From the NCBI GenBank assembly GCA_016702705.1, contig JADJDM010000015.1, positions 1 through 64,000 of the forward strand: a DNA stretch of 64,000 nucleotides, written 5' to 3'. Source of the stretch: Bacteroidota bacterium (GTDB taxonomy: Bacteria > Bacteroidota > Bacteroidia > B-17B0 > Aurantibacillaceae). The translations under genes and the position numbers were made by a program. Below are positions 44,306 through 54,360 of this stretch, piece by piece. Below the pieces are notes generated by a model that saw only the letters and a program-made list of their open reading frames with translations, searched no databases and was not told the origin of the DNA. Position 1 is the stretch's first letter, and each line of letters starts with the position of its first letter.

Positions 44306-45204
44306 ATTTTTAGCACTTTGTTTTATAATAATTCTTACTTCTTGCCAAACACAACAAGAGCATGATAATCTTGATACACCTACATCAGGAAACCTTACCA
44401 TTTATGCTGATAGAGGTTTAGACAAGTTAATCGAAAATCAAACGTATACTTTTTCGCAAATATATAACCTTGCTAAATTTAAAACCATTTATAGTTCAGA
44501 ACAAGAAGCTATAAAAGCATTGTATGATGATACTTGTAAAGTAATTGCTTTAAATCGTGCATTATCGAAAGATGAAGAAGGACGATTTAAAGACGCAAAT
44601 ATTTTTCTAAGTACTTCTTTAGTAGCAAAAAGTGCAATTGTACTAATTGTAAATAAAGATGCAATGGATACCACTATTAACATGGAAAATTTACAAAATA
44701 TTATTAGTGGCGATACTATCAATTCATTTTACCACTCTATCGTTTTTGAAAACGAAAAAATCTTCGGCTGCTACTTACTGCAAGGATAGCTTAACACAAG
44801 GGAAAACTTTAGGCAAAAACTGTTATGCTGTTAAAGATGTAAACGAATTATTGAATCTTGTGATTACAAATAAAAAAACAATAGGTTTTATAGATTATAG
44901 TTGGATTAGCGATAGCGACGACTCATTAACTAAATCAATAAAAAGTAAATGCAAAATTATTGCAGTTGCAGCAAAAGGAAATAAAACAGCTTACTACCCT
45001 GACCAAAGTAATATACAAACAGATGATTATCCGCTTACTCGCCATGTATATTTAATGCGTAGAGGCCAAGATTTTTCACTAGCAGCTGGTTTTATTACAT
45101 TTGTCGCTGGGCCTAAAGGACAAGTGATGTTATTAAAAACAGGATTTGCCCCGTGGCGTCAACCCGAAAGAATGATTTCGATTGATATGAAACCTATTAA
45201 CTAG
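44292..45204 (+). CDS. PstS-like substrate-binding lipoprotein, one-base frameshift
   Basis: A lipoprotein (lipobox LTSC) with the PstS/PBP-like fold: TSGNLTIYADRGLDKLI at the start, then an inserted-residue pattern and a C-terminal part with KTIGFIDYSWISDSDD and PLTRHVYLMRRG, the strand typical of phosphate-binding proteins, ending near FVAGPKGQVMLLKTGFAPW. The first frame ends at 44789. Removing one A from the six at 44755-44760 joins SIVFENEK to SSAATYCKDS and gives a 303-residue protein. No pstCAB genes are here; it is instead coupled to an ABC exporter, so phosphate import is unlikely to be its job. Confidence 0.8.
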
Positions 45205-45263
45205 AAATAGTTATTATCTAGTCTTAACTAATCCACTTTTTTTCAAATTATTATTTTATTTTT

Positions 45264-45287
45264 ATAAGTATCAATAAAAGTACTTAT
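45264..45287 (+). promoter_or_regulatory. Inverted repeat overlapping the pfkA start
   Basis: ATAAGTA, 10 bp, TACTTAT; the second arm overlaps the ATG of pfkA (45286). Possible operator or start-occluding hairpin. Confidence 0.35.
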
Positions 45288-46254
45288 GAAGAAGATTGCT
45301 GTTTTTACCTCAGGTGGAGATTCTCCAGGAATGAATGCATGCATTAGAGCTGTTGTTAGAACTGCTTGTCACCACAACTTAGAAGTGATGGGAATAATGC
45401 ATGGCTATGAAGGAATGATAGAAGATGAATTTGTTCCATTAAATAAAAAATCGGTTGCAAATATTATACAACGTGGTGGCACCATTTTAAAAACCGCACG
45501 CAGCAAACGTTTCATGACCAAGGAAGGAATGGAACAAGCATATAAAAACTTAGTAAAACACGGAATTGAAGGTGCTGTTTGCATTGGCGGTAACGGAACA
45601 TTTACAGGGGCAGAAGAATTTAGCAACTTATATCCTATCAACTTTATTGGTTGCCCTGGAACTATTGATAATGATTTGGTTGGAACCGATTTTACCATTG
45701 GTTACGACACCGCAATTAATACAGTTGTTGAAGCAGTAGATAAAATTAGAGATACAGCCGAAAGCCACGATCGTGTTTTTATTGTTGAAGTAATGGGCAG
45801 AGATGCTGGTTTAATTGCACTTAGAAGTGGTATTGCAGTTGGCGCAGAAGGCATCTTAATTCCTGAAACAAAAAATGACATCAATAAATTATTCTTACGA
45901 TTAGAAGAAGGAAGAAAAGATAAATCGAGTAAAATAATTATGGTTGCCGAAGGTGATGAAACAGGTGGCGCATTTAATGTTGCCAAACAAATTTCTGAAC
46001 GCTTTCCTAACTACGACGTAAGAGTGAGTATATTAGGTCACGTGCAACGCGGTGGCAGCCCAAGCTGTATGGAGCGCGTAAACGCTAGTCGTATGGGCTA
46101 CGCAGCTGTTGAAGCATTAATTGAAGGAAAGAAAAATATTATGATTGGTATTATAAATAAAGAAATTGCATTTACTCCATTCTCTCATGCAATTAAACAT
46201 ATTGAAGAACTAAATCCTCATTTGGTTAAGATGATGGAAGTGTTGGCCTTGTAG
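45286..46254 (+). CDS. pfkA: ATP-dependent 6-phosphofructokinase
   Basis: A 322-residue bacterial PFK that phosphorylates fructose 6-phosphate in glycolysis. Motifs in order: FTSGGDSPGMNACIRAVVR (ATP-binding GG), CIGGNGTFTGAEEF (the usual GGDGS is GGNGT here), PGTIDNDLVGTDFTIGYDTA with the catalytic Asp, EVMGRDAGLIAL and ILGHVQRGGSPSCMER. The Asp-to-Asn in GGNGT is worth noting: in many PFKs a Gly/Asp pair there separates ATP from PPi use, and GGDGT is the ATP form. Single-gene unit with a short upstream gap. Confidence 0.93.
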   Translation: MKKIAVFTSGGDSPGMNACIRAVVRTACHHNLEVMGIMHGYEGMIEDEFVPLNKKSVANIIQRGGTILKTARSKRFMTKEGMEQAYKNLVKHGIEGAVCIGGNGTFTGAEEFSNLYPINFIGCPGTIDNDLVGTDFTIGYDTAINTVVEAVDKIRDTAESHDRVFIVEVMGRDAGLIALRSGIAVGAEGILIPETKNDINKLFLRLEEGRKDKSSKIIMVAEGDETGGAFNVAKQISERFPNYDVRVSILGHVQRGGSPSCMERVNASRMGYAAVEALIEGKKNIMIGIINKEIAFTPFSHAIKHIEELNPHLVKMMEVLAL

Positions 46255-46422
46255 TGAAATTGAGAATAGTAAATAAAAACATTGATAATAAAGGAAAAGA
46301 AAATGCTCCTTGGGCTCATATTTACAAGGTAGACCGGTATTCTTGTAATTAGGCTAAGCGTGCTAAAAATCTATACCTTAAACAGGGCCATTGTACTTAG
46401 AGTAAAATCGAACTCTTTGAAA

Positions 46423-47528
46423 TTACCTTTTTAAGAAATCAAATAGTTCTGCATTAATATATAGAGTTTCTTTCCAAACTTTGTTGGATTTTAAAATTCC
46501 TATTTTTTCTAATTCTTTTAGGTATTTTGCTGCAGTGATTCTTGAAATTGATAAACGTTTTTCTAAGTATTCACTTTTACAATAAGGTTGCTCAAACAAT
46601 AGTTCTATCAATTCTTTGCTGTAAATTTTAGGAATCCTTTTTTGAACAATTCCTTTTGTTTTATCAAACATTTTTTAATCTCATTAACTTGATTAATAGT
46701 TTCATTTGCAGTTAACTCAATCCCTTTCAAAATATAAAGAATCCAAGCTTCCCAATTATTTTTTGTACGAACTTCTTGTAACAATTTATAATAGTCAGCT
46801 TTTTTTTCTATAATATAACCACTTAAAAATAATACAGGATTTTCAAGCAAATTAGTCAGTATTATGTACAAAATATTTACAATCCTACCTGTACGACCGT
46901 TTCCATCGTAAAAAGGATGGATACTTTCAAATTGATAATGTTGAATAGCCATTTTTATTAGAGGCTGAATGTCATCTTCCTCATTTATGTACTGCTCATA
47001 ATTTCTCAATAGTTTATTTATAGTTTCAATATTGTCAGGTGGCGTATAAATCACTTTTCCTGTTGATGCATTTCGAAGAGCAGTACCAGGCAACTTTCTT
47101 ATTCCTGCATTATTTTCCTCAAGTATTTTTTGTATTTCAATAATTGCATTTGTTGTTAAAATTGATTTCTTTTTAATAAAGTTAACTCCGTAAAGCATCG
47201 CTTCTCTGTATCGCAAAACTTCTTTTGTAGCATTATCCACTTTAATTCCCTTTGCCGAAAGTGCTTGGTATAATTTATCCTGTGTTGTTATTACATTTTC
47301 TATTTCCGAACTGGCTCTCGCCTCTTTCAAAATAACGGCATTGAGCAAAATTTCTGGGTTTGGCAAAATATTAACTATTCCTTTTAATTCTGCCAAAGCA
47401 GTTGATGATTTTACAAGTTGCTTTAGAACTTTAACTGTTTCTATTTTATCTTTGGCTGGGGGCAAAAAAGGCAAGTGATTAAAGGCTTTTTCACTTTCCG
47501 GAATTGTATATTTTTTAGTTTTGGTCAT
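46423..47528 (-). CDS. Fic family protein (AMPylase-like) with winged-helix C-terminus, one-base frameshift
   Basis: A Fic protein that would transfer AMP or another nucleotide group to a target. Seen are the inhibitory helix motif SSEIEN (about residue 76, matching S/T-x3-E-G/N, class II), the Fic motif HPFYDGNGRTGR (about 207), and a C-terminal winged helix (CKSEYLEKRLSISRITAAKYLKEL). The frames part after INQVNEIKK: adding one A (T6 at 46671-46676 on the plus strand) gives NEIKKMFDKTKG and a 368-residue protein. The DNA-binding end and a cluster of TCATGTA sites upstream suggest autoregulation. Confidence 0.88.
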
Positions 47529-47619
47529 GTAAAGCCTTTTTACTTGATGAGTTTATCATGTAAAGATAATTAAAATATTTATACATGACAAATCCTTCAT
47601 GTATAAAAACTATACATGA
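47525..47619. promoter_or_regulatory. Cluster of five TCATGTA/TACATGA sites upstream of fic
   Basis: Sites lie at 47525, 47556, 47582, 47597 and 47613; the first overlaps the fic start codon. Two form the perfect 11-bp inverted repeat TTTATACATGA / TCATGTATAAA (47578-47607). Candidate operator for the winged-helix end of Fic. Between 47620 and 47885 I see no gene, only a weak hairpin near 47790-47812. Confidence 0.5.
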
Positions 47620-47885
47620 GGAAACAACGCCAAAATTATCCAATTACTCTTAGAGCATTAGGTTTTATAATGATTGGGCATTGCAAACATCACTTAAATA
47701 TTTTGAAGGAAAGGTATTAAAAACCTAAAAAAATCCACTTTTACACACTAAAACTACCTATTGCTAATAAACGTTTTATTTAATACCTTCGGTACACCGA
47801 GGTTTTACATTCAGAAAAAGCGGAGAGAAATGCTAATTTTGGTTTAAAAACATTGTAAATGGCGGATAAAATCGAAATAATTAAA

Positions 47886-47922
47886 CAGGACTTAAAATCC
47901 TGTGACCTCACGGTTGTACGGG
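47886..47922 (+). other. tRNA-Leu(TAA)-like fragment
   Basis: CAGGA-CTTAAAA-TCCTG is a perfect anticodon arm with anticodon TAA, followed by a variable-arm-like stretch ending GTACGGG, the usual 5' side of the T stem. The T loop and acceptor do not follow (GGGGCTAAAA instead), and the 5' half is not clear. Likely a relic of a tRNA-Leu gene or of an integration site. Confidence 0.55.
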
Positions 47923-47963
47923 GGCTAAAAAGTATCGAGAAATGAAAAGTGTATAATCACAAA

Positions 47964-47989
47964 AAAGGCCGCTCTCCCGAGCGGCCTTT
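47964..47989 (-). terminator. Intrinsic terminator of the dipeptidyl peptidase gene
   Basis: AAAGGCCGCTC pairs with GAGCGGCCTTT around TCCC; on the minus strand TTTTTT follows. Confidence 0.85.
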
Positions 47990-48017
47990 CTACTAATAAA
48001 CTAAATAAACCAATGAA

Positions 48018-50115
48018 CTAATTAATCACAGGCAAGAAAGAATAATTCTTACCATAGTACATCATTTGTTCTTTAAAGTCTTTAGAATATTCGATTTTTA
48101 CATCTTTAATTTTATTGCCTTCCATTACGGGAACTAATTTAGGTTGAATAAATCCTGCATAAGGTGCAATATTTAATTTAGCGTAACGGTCTAATACTTC
48201 TTTGTGTAAAGCTTTATCAACCTTAACTCCGTAGTTCTCTACTAAAGCACGGCCTGCTTTGTAATCGCCTTGCGATTTAACACGTTGTATTTCTTTTAAT
48301 AAATCGCCAAACAAAGTTCTTAATTTGTTGTAATCGTTTACTACAAAATAAGTTTTGTCATCCTTTTTAACTTTCTCAATTACTTTTTCTGCTTTACCTT
48401 TTTCGTAAACCCAAGCAGCAACTAACTGGCGGTTTCTCATGTGTGCTTCCTCTAAGTTATTGCCCAGCTTTAAACGAGATAATTGCACCATTAAACCTTT
48501 AGTAATGTATTCATCATACGAAGCTTTTCCGTAATCTAATGAAGGCATAACTCCTAAGTCAACTAATTTTTGATCGTATAAATAATATAGAGCAACTAAA
48601 TCAGCACGTGCTTCTTCTAATGTTGAAGCGTAGTTTTTTAAAGTTGATGCTGGTTGTCCAATACCATTTTCTATTTGCCCCGATGCATGTCCAATTACCT
48701 CATGCATATCTGTATGTAATTTATCAGCTAATGGTGCAAAGTTTTTAACTCTGTTTTGTACATCTTGTCCTAAATAAAACTCAGCTACAACGCCTGCACC
48801 TGCAGCTCTATCATAAGCTTCAACAATATTACCTAAGTTAACAGATTTAGAACCATGTTGCTCACGAATCCACTCATTGTTTGGTAAGTTTACTCCAATT
48901 GGTGTTGAAGGCGCAGCGTCACCACTTTCCATAACCACATTAATAACTTTTGCGGCAATCCCTTTTACTTCTTTCTTTTTATGATTTGGAAGTAATGGTG
49001 AATTATCTTCGAACCACTGTGCATTATCACCAATTGTTTTAATGCGTTTTGATGCTTCCATATCCTTAACAGAAACCATTGATTCAAATGTTCCTTTGTA
49101 ACCAATTGGGTCATTGTAAACTTCAATGTATCCATTAACAACATCAATTGCAGATTGTGTATCCTTTGCCCAAGCAATGCTGTAGGTATCAAAATCTTTC
49201 AAGCTTCCTGATTTATAGAAAGTAATTAATTTTGTTAATGCATCTTTTTGCACATCGTTCTCAGCAACAGTTACAGCTTTCTCTAACCAATAAACAATTT
49301 TCTCAATTGCCCCTGTGTACATACCTCCTACTTTCCAAGTTTTCTCAACTAATACACCGTTCTCTTTAATTAACTTAGTATTTAAACCTGCCATAACTGG
49401 TTTATCGCCGTTATCTTTATTTGCATCTTTATAAAAAGCTTCTGCTTCTTTTTGTGTAACATCTTCGTAAAAGTTTACTGCTGATGCTGTAATTAAATCA
49501 AACTTAGGATCTAAGTTTACTTTTTTAGGAGCAACTTTTGGATCGAAAATAATTTTAGTAATACGCTCAGCAAACTGAACATTATTTTCGTTTTGTGCTA
49601 AAGGAAAACCATTTGTATTTGAATTTGACAACAATGTTGAGAAAAAACTCTTTAGGAAACTCAGGAAGAATTTTATCGCTGCTGTAATGGTGATGAATAC
49701 CATTAGAGAACCAAACACGCTTAGTGTATTCTTCAAACTTTAAATAGTCTGGAGCTGTTTTATCTCCTTTATAAGACTCAATAATGTTTTCTAAAGTTTT
49801 ACGAACTGTTAAGTTGTATTTATAGTTTTGATCCCATAAAATATCTTTACCACACACTGCTGCTTCAGATAAATAATACAACAATGTTTTTTGTTGAAGA
49901 CTTAACTCTTCAAAACCTGGCACTTGATAACGTAAAATACGTAAATCAGCAAACTGCTCAGTTTGATATTGGAAAGGAGCAGCACTGTCTTTTTTCACAA
50001 CAACAGTATCTACTTTTACCTCATCTTTAATATTTGAGATATCGCCTTGGTTACTTTGACAAGCAATGGCTAACAAAGCAAGAGGCATGAATTTTAATAT
50101 TTGTATAGTTCTCAT
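48018..50115 (-). CDS. Dipeptidyl-peptidase III (M49) lipoprotein, one-base frameshift
   Basis: A zinc exopeptidase releasing dipeptides. It begins with a lipoprotein signal (lipobox LAIAC). The M49 zinc motif HEVIGHASGQ (HExxGH) lies in DLHTDMHEVIGHAS-like context and the second ligand set in TLEEARADLVALYYL (E-E-x-R-A-D). The frames part after LPEFPKEFF: removing one base from the A6 at 49642-49647 (plus strand) joins STLLSNSNTNGFPLAQ and gives about 698 residues, normal for the family. A homopolymer error is the simple reading. ATG 50115 is chosen; a TTG two codons earlier is possible. It is alone, downstream of the methyltransferase gene, transcribed the same way. Confidence 0.9.
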
Positions 50116-50189
50116 AATCAAAATTTAAGGCGCAAATATACACAATACTAAACAAATTAGCTGCCGCTCATCAAATTTCTAAAATCAGA

Positions 50190-50865
50190 TTAGGAAATTA
50201 AGACCACCACGTGCGTACGTAAAAAAGGGAAGATATTAAATAATGAATAAAAGCCGCCAACACGTCTGCCAATAGGCGGGGCAAGAGTAACACGTTTTAC
50301 TTTAAATTGTTTTGCATTAGGAAAAAGCGACCTCAACTCATCTAGCTTAACACCTTTTACGTTTTTGTTATTTGGATTATCGAAGGTGAAATCGTACCAA
50401 AAAATAACACCATCTTGCTTTTTCATTTTCCACATAAGTGAAGCAAGGTGCTTTTTAAAATCTAAATCTAAAATAGATGTAAAAACCGTTGATTGAAATA
50501 CGATGTCAAAAAAGCCATCAAACTCTTTTATTTTACTTGCATCCCCACTTATTAAATGTGCTTGAGGATAATGTTCGGAAAGAACTTTAAACCTATCCTC
50601 TAGCAATTCATTAGCATAAATATTATTCCAAGAAATGCCCAGCTGATTAAAGAAATTGAGGTTTCCACCAATGCCTGCCCCCGATTTCGAAAAATGTTTT
50701 GTTGCTTACATCTTTAAAATGCGATAATAAAAATTCGCGATACACTTTTTCTCTTTCGGCAACAATAAAGGCAGAATAGCGCGCATTGCTATTATTTTTA
50801 ATAACTGCCGCATCCGATTTTCTTTGCTCGTATGCTTCTTTTACAATATCTGCGCTTTCTTTCAT
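50190..50865 (-). CDS. Class I SAM-dependent methyltransferase, one-base frameshift
   Basis: The N-terminal frame ends in NKTFFEIGG at the SAM motif; removing one base from the C5 at 50678-50682 (plus strand) restores FFEIGAGIGGNLNFFNQLG, a standard GxGxG motif, and runs on through SGDASKIKEFDGFFDIVFQS (motif II-III) to a 224-residue protein. The C-terminus has RVTLAPPIGRRVGGF and FPFLRTHVVVL, as in small sugar or polyketide methyltransferases. Target unknown. The split is a likely assembly error. Confidence 0.8.
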
Positions 50866-50953
50866 TAATTATAAAGAAGCACTAAAATATAAATTTCTTT
50901 TCGAAAAAAGTGTTTAGAAATGATAAAAATCAAGTGAATTCGTTGATACTTCC

Positions 50954-50961
50954 TATCTTTG
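50954..50961 (+). promoter_or_regulatory. -7 promoter element of miaE
   Basis: TATCTTTG, 14 bp before the ATG at 50976. It lies inside a longer in-frame ORF, so it argues for the shorter start. Confidence 0.55.
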
Positions 50962-50975
50962 CAAAAAACATTTCG

Positions 50976-51560
50976 ATGCTAGGACTTAAATTACCAACCG
51001 ACCCAAGATGGGCAGAATTAGTTGAGGGAAACATTGAGGAAATTTTAACTGACCATGCTTTTTGCGAACAAAAGGCTGCAAGTAATGCTATTTGGATAGT
51101 TGTAAATTATCCTGAGCATACTGATATGGTGGATGCAATGTTAGCATTAGCAAAAGAAGAGCTTACCCATTTTGAAATGGTGCATCAAAAAATTAAAGAC
51201 CGTGGTTGGATTTTAGGTAGAGAAAGAAAAGATGATTACGTGCGTGAACTTTATAAGTTCATGAAAAAAGGATATAACAGAAACATTGCATTAACTGATA
51301 GACTATTGTTTGCGGCAATGATTGAAGCAAGAAGCTGCGAACGTTTTAAAATGCTCTCAGAAAAAGTAAAAGACGAAGACTTGCGTTCGTTTTACTACGA
51401 ATTAATGGTAAGCGAAGCAACACATTACACCATGTTTTTAAGCTTTGCGAAAAAATACAATGAAGGCGGAGTAGATGTAAATGCGCGCTGGCAAGAGTGG
51501 TTAGACTACGAAGCTGACATCATGAAAAACTATAGTAAGAAGGAAAGTATACACGGATAA
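50976..51560 (+). CDS. miaE: tRNA 2-methylthio-N6-isopentenyl adenosine(37) hydroxylase MiaE
   Basis: A 194-residue diiron hydroxylase that adds a hydroxyl to the isopentenyl group of ms2i6A37. It shows the ferritin-like ligand set: EELTHFEMVHQ (E-x2-H), EARSCERF and SEATHYTMF, with an Asp/Glu in DRLLFAAMIEARS. MiaE is uncommon in Bacteroidota relative to other phyla, but the family call is clear. A single-gene unit with its own promoter. Confidence 0.93.
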   Translation: MLGLKLPTDPRWAELVEGNIEEILTDHAFCEQKAASNAIWIVVNYPEHTDMVDAMLALAKEELTHFEMVHQKIKDRGWILGRERKDDYVRELYKFMKKGYNRNIALTDRLLFAAMIEARSCERFKMLSEKVKDEDLRSFYYELMVSEATHYTMFLSFAKKYNEGGVDVNARWQEWLDYEADIMKNYSKKESIHG

Positions 51561-51569
51561 TTATTGAAA

Positions 51570-51611
51570 AAGGAAAATTGAATATTGAATAAATGTTTTT
51601 CAATTTTCCTT
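51570..51611. terminator. Hairpin between convergent miaE and UMF1 genes
   Basis: AAGGAAAATTGAA pairs with TTCAATTTTCCTT over a 16-base loop. T runs are short, so it is a probable rather than certain terminator. Confidence 0.55.
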
Positions 51612-51627
51612 CTTCAATTTTCAATAG

Positions 51628-52985
51628 TTACTTGTCTTTCTTCTCGGGAACCAACAACAACAATAAAAATCCGATTACAAAGAAACTTATTAAGGCAAGC
51701 ACAGAATTTCTCATTCCTGTCATTTGACTAATTAAACCGAAAGTAATTGTACCTATAATCATTCCCATTTTTTCCATTACATCGTAAAAGCTGAAATAAC
51801 TTGCGTTATCTTCTGTTTCGGGCAATAACTTACTGTAAGTAGAACGTGATAAAGCTTGGATTCCGCCCATTACTAAACCAACAGAAGCTGCAACGATGTA
51901 AAAATGAATTGGCTTGTGCACAACAGCATAAGTATAAAAACAAATGCAAATCCAAAATAAGATGGCAATTGCTAATCCCTTTTTGCTACTACTCTTTTTA
52001 GCTATAAATGAAAACAAAAACGAACCAGCAATTCCTAAAAACTGAATTAATAAAATACTTACAATAAGTGAATTGGTTTTTGTTTTTTCTGCCGCTTCGC
52101 CTGTACCCCAATCAATTTCTTCACGTGCAAACAAAACAGCCATTACCATAACCGTTTGCACACCCATATTATAAAAGAAGTAAGACGATAAGAAACGCTT
52201 TAATGCGGGTTTATGCATTAAGTCTTTAAACACGTGACGAATTTCTTTAAAGCCTCTTGTGAAAACTTTACCATCACCCTTTTTATCAGGATTTACTGGA
52301 GTATTAGGTAAACGTGCAAAAGTATATTGAGCAAATCCTAACCACCATAAACCTGTTAAGATGAACGAATATTTTACTTTAAAGAAACCTTTAGTGCTTA
52401 CTACTACTCCATCAACTATTGTTTCTTCATATTTAAAAACAATGATTCCAACTAAACAAACAATTAACAATAAAGAACTCCCTAAATACCCTAATGCAAA
52501 TCCTTTAGCTGAAACTTTATCCTGATTTTCTACACTAGCAATTTCGGGTAAGTAGGAATTGTAATAGACCAAGCTACCCCAAAAACCAATGGTTGCTGTT
52601 ATAAAGGGAATAAAACTCAACTCAATATTTTCACGATTAAAAAAGTACAATCCCATACACGAGAATGAACCCAAGTAACAAAAAAATTGCAGGAATCGTT
52701 TTTTATTTCCCAAATAATCTGCAATACCCGAAAGCATAGGGACAATAAGCACTACAATACTTAAAGCAAAAGCATACACATAAGCATAAATATCATGATT
52801 TTGAAAATCACGCCCGAAGCAATGAATGGTCTTCCCAACATTTTCCGTTCCAACATGACTAGTAACATACTCGTAAAAGTTTGGGAAAATTGCCGATGTA
52901 ATTACCAAAGGAAAAACAGAATTTGCCCAGTCGTAAAAGGTCCAGGCACGTATTGTTTTTTTATCGTCTTTTTAATTAAGCTCAT
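51628..52985 (-). CDS. UMF1 / Atg22-like MFS transporter, one-base frameshift at the N-terminus
   Basis: A 12-helix major facilitator of the UMF1 family (Atg22-like), often linked to efflux of amino acids or toxins. The family's N-terminal signature TIRAWTFYDWANSVFPLVITS lies in a frame without a start codon; the ATG at 52985 (MSLIKK) is in another frame. Adding one T to the T5 at 52969-52973 gives MSLIKKDDKKTIRAWTFYDW and a 452-residue protein. Later segments are LPEIASVENQDKVSAKGFALGYLGS and LSRSTYSKLLPETEDNASYF, both diagnostic. An internal start at 52908 would miss the first helix. Confidence 0.88.
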
Positions 52986-52992
52986 AATGATA

Positions 52993-53140
52993 ACGAATCT
53001 TGTACGAATATACGAATGATTACTAATCTTATACGAATATACGAATGATTACTAATCTTATACGAATATGTTAGCACACACAGATTAGTATATTCGTATC
53101 AATTCGTATTCCCTTTCGTATATTCGTAAGGAATTCGTAA
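52993..53140. repeat. 29-bp tandem repeat and inverted ACGAATAT arms
   Basis: TACGAATATACGAATGATTA then CTAATCTTA repeats at 53003-53031 and 53032-53060, with a third start at 53061. From 53081 the complementary words GATTAG, TATTCGTAT, TTCGTA recur several times to about 53138, so the stretch can fold as a long hairpin. It separates the ompA-family gene from the UMF1 gene, both on the minus strand, and may act as a terminator or repeat element. Confidence 0.7.
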
Positions 53141-53146
53141 TCAGAA

Positions 53147-54238
53147 TTACTGCTTTATAATTTCAAACTCTACTCTTCTATTCTGAGCTTTCCCTACATC
53201 CGTATCGTTTGTGGCAATTGGTTGTGCATCTCCGAAACCTTTGAAGTACATTTTATTTTGAACGCCTTTACCAATTAAATATTCGAATACGGTTCTTGCT
53301 CTAAGTTCTGAGAGCTTTTGGTTTTTACGTGGTGAGCCGCTGTTGTCTGAATGTCCGTTAATACGTACTTCCATGTTTGGGTGACGAAGTAAGTATGCAG
53401 CTAGTTTATTTAACTCAGGAAATGATTCGGGGATAATGTAATAATGACCGTTTTCGAAATTGATATTTTTTAATACAACTTTATCTCCAACCTTAATATC
53501 ACTTTTTACTTCTAGTACTGAATCCTTTTCAGCATCTAAGCTACTTCCAACAACAACGGTTTTTACCTCATCTTCCTTTTGTTTTAAACGCTTTAAGGAA
53601 ACATCATCAACGAAATAATAAGCCTCTTTAAAACCTACTTTCATAATATTCTCTTTTACCATATCTTTTCTAATGTTTTCAGAGAAATTACCAATGGTTA
53701 CAAATTTTTCGCCGCCATCTGCAGTATAAATTCCCTTTATTCTAATCCAATCGTAATTATTAAACAATCCTGATTTTTTGCAAATACTATCAACTATTGA
53801 ACCCTTCGACACTATTTCGCCAGGTTTGTAACCTGCTTTCGAAAATTGAGCTCCCATTGATTTTACCATTGCATTACTCCAAAATCCTAAACGCACGTAC
53901 ATTTCAAACTCGTATTTAACGCCTCGTTTAAGCGGTTCGGATAATTTAACTTGCAAAAACTCTTTGTATTTTTTTTGATAACGCAATCCTGCATAACACT
54001 CACCAGTGCGCGCACCTTTAAATTTTGAAGTATCATTTGAAAGCGGACTTTGATAATAATCTACCGAAGCAATTTGTTGCCAAGGGATGGCATTTTTAAT
54101 ATTACCCGACTTTTTCCGGTAATTTTCGAAGCTTCCATTTGGGATATAATTTTTCTCATAAGCATCTTGCGCCAAAACAGAAAATGTTCCGAAAACGTAA
54201 AAAGCTAAAAAACAATATTTTATGATTAATTTCGCCAT
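53147..54238 (-). CDS. OmpA-family protein with N-terminal beta-sandwich domain
   Basis: A 363-residue outer-membrane protein. Signal peptide ends SVLAQ (residue 24). Residues about 30-240 form a carbohydrate-binding-like jelly roll (YIPNGSFENYRKKSG, FVDDVSLKRL). The C-terminal OmpA domain (about 265-363) has NINFENGHYYI, MEVRINGHSDNSGSPRKNQKLSELRA and FGDAQPIATNDTDVGKAQNRRVEF, which binds peptidoglycan. ATG 54238 is used because it begins the signal peptide. Confidence 0.88.
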   Translation of the reverse strand: MAKLIIKYCFLAFYVFGTFSVLAQDAYEKNYIPNGSFENYRKKSGNIKNAIPWQQIASVDYYQSPLSNDTSKFKGARTGECYAGLRYQKKYKEFLQVKLSEPLKRGVKYEFEMYVRLGFWSNAMVKSMGAQFSKAGYKPGEIVSKGSIVDSICKKSGLFNNYDWIRIKGIYTADGGEKFVTIGNFSENIRKDMVKENIMKVGFKEAYYFVDDVSLKRLKQKEDEVKTVVVGSSLDAEKDSVLEVKSDIKVGDKVVLKNINFENGHYYIIPESFPELNKLAAYLLRHPNMEVRINGHSDNSGSPRKNQKLSELRARTVFEYLIGKGVQNKMYFKGFGDAQPIATNDTDVGKAQNRRVEFEIIKQ

Positions 54239-54295
54239 TGAATCGCTACAAAAATAAAAGAATAGTGTTAAAATAGATTTATTTCTTTTGAACAC

Positions 54296-54324
54296 TTGTT
54301 TTTTAGAAAAAAGCTGTATATTTG
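54296..54324 (+). promoter_or_regulatory. Promoter of rpsT
   Basis: TTG (54296-54298), 18 bp, TATATTTG (54317-54324), 36 bp before the ATG. Confidence 0.65.
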
Positions 54325-54360
54325 CAGTCCAAAATCAAAAGAAATTAATTTTTAGAAGAA

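Noticed and set aside
45286..46254. PfkA as a PPi-dependent enzyme because of GGNGT
   Set aside because: The rest of the active site is of the ATP-dependent bacterial type and one substitution does not decide the donor.
53003..53060. CRISPR array (29-bp repeat)
   Set aside because: Two head-to-tail copies with no spacers; inverted words follow.
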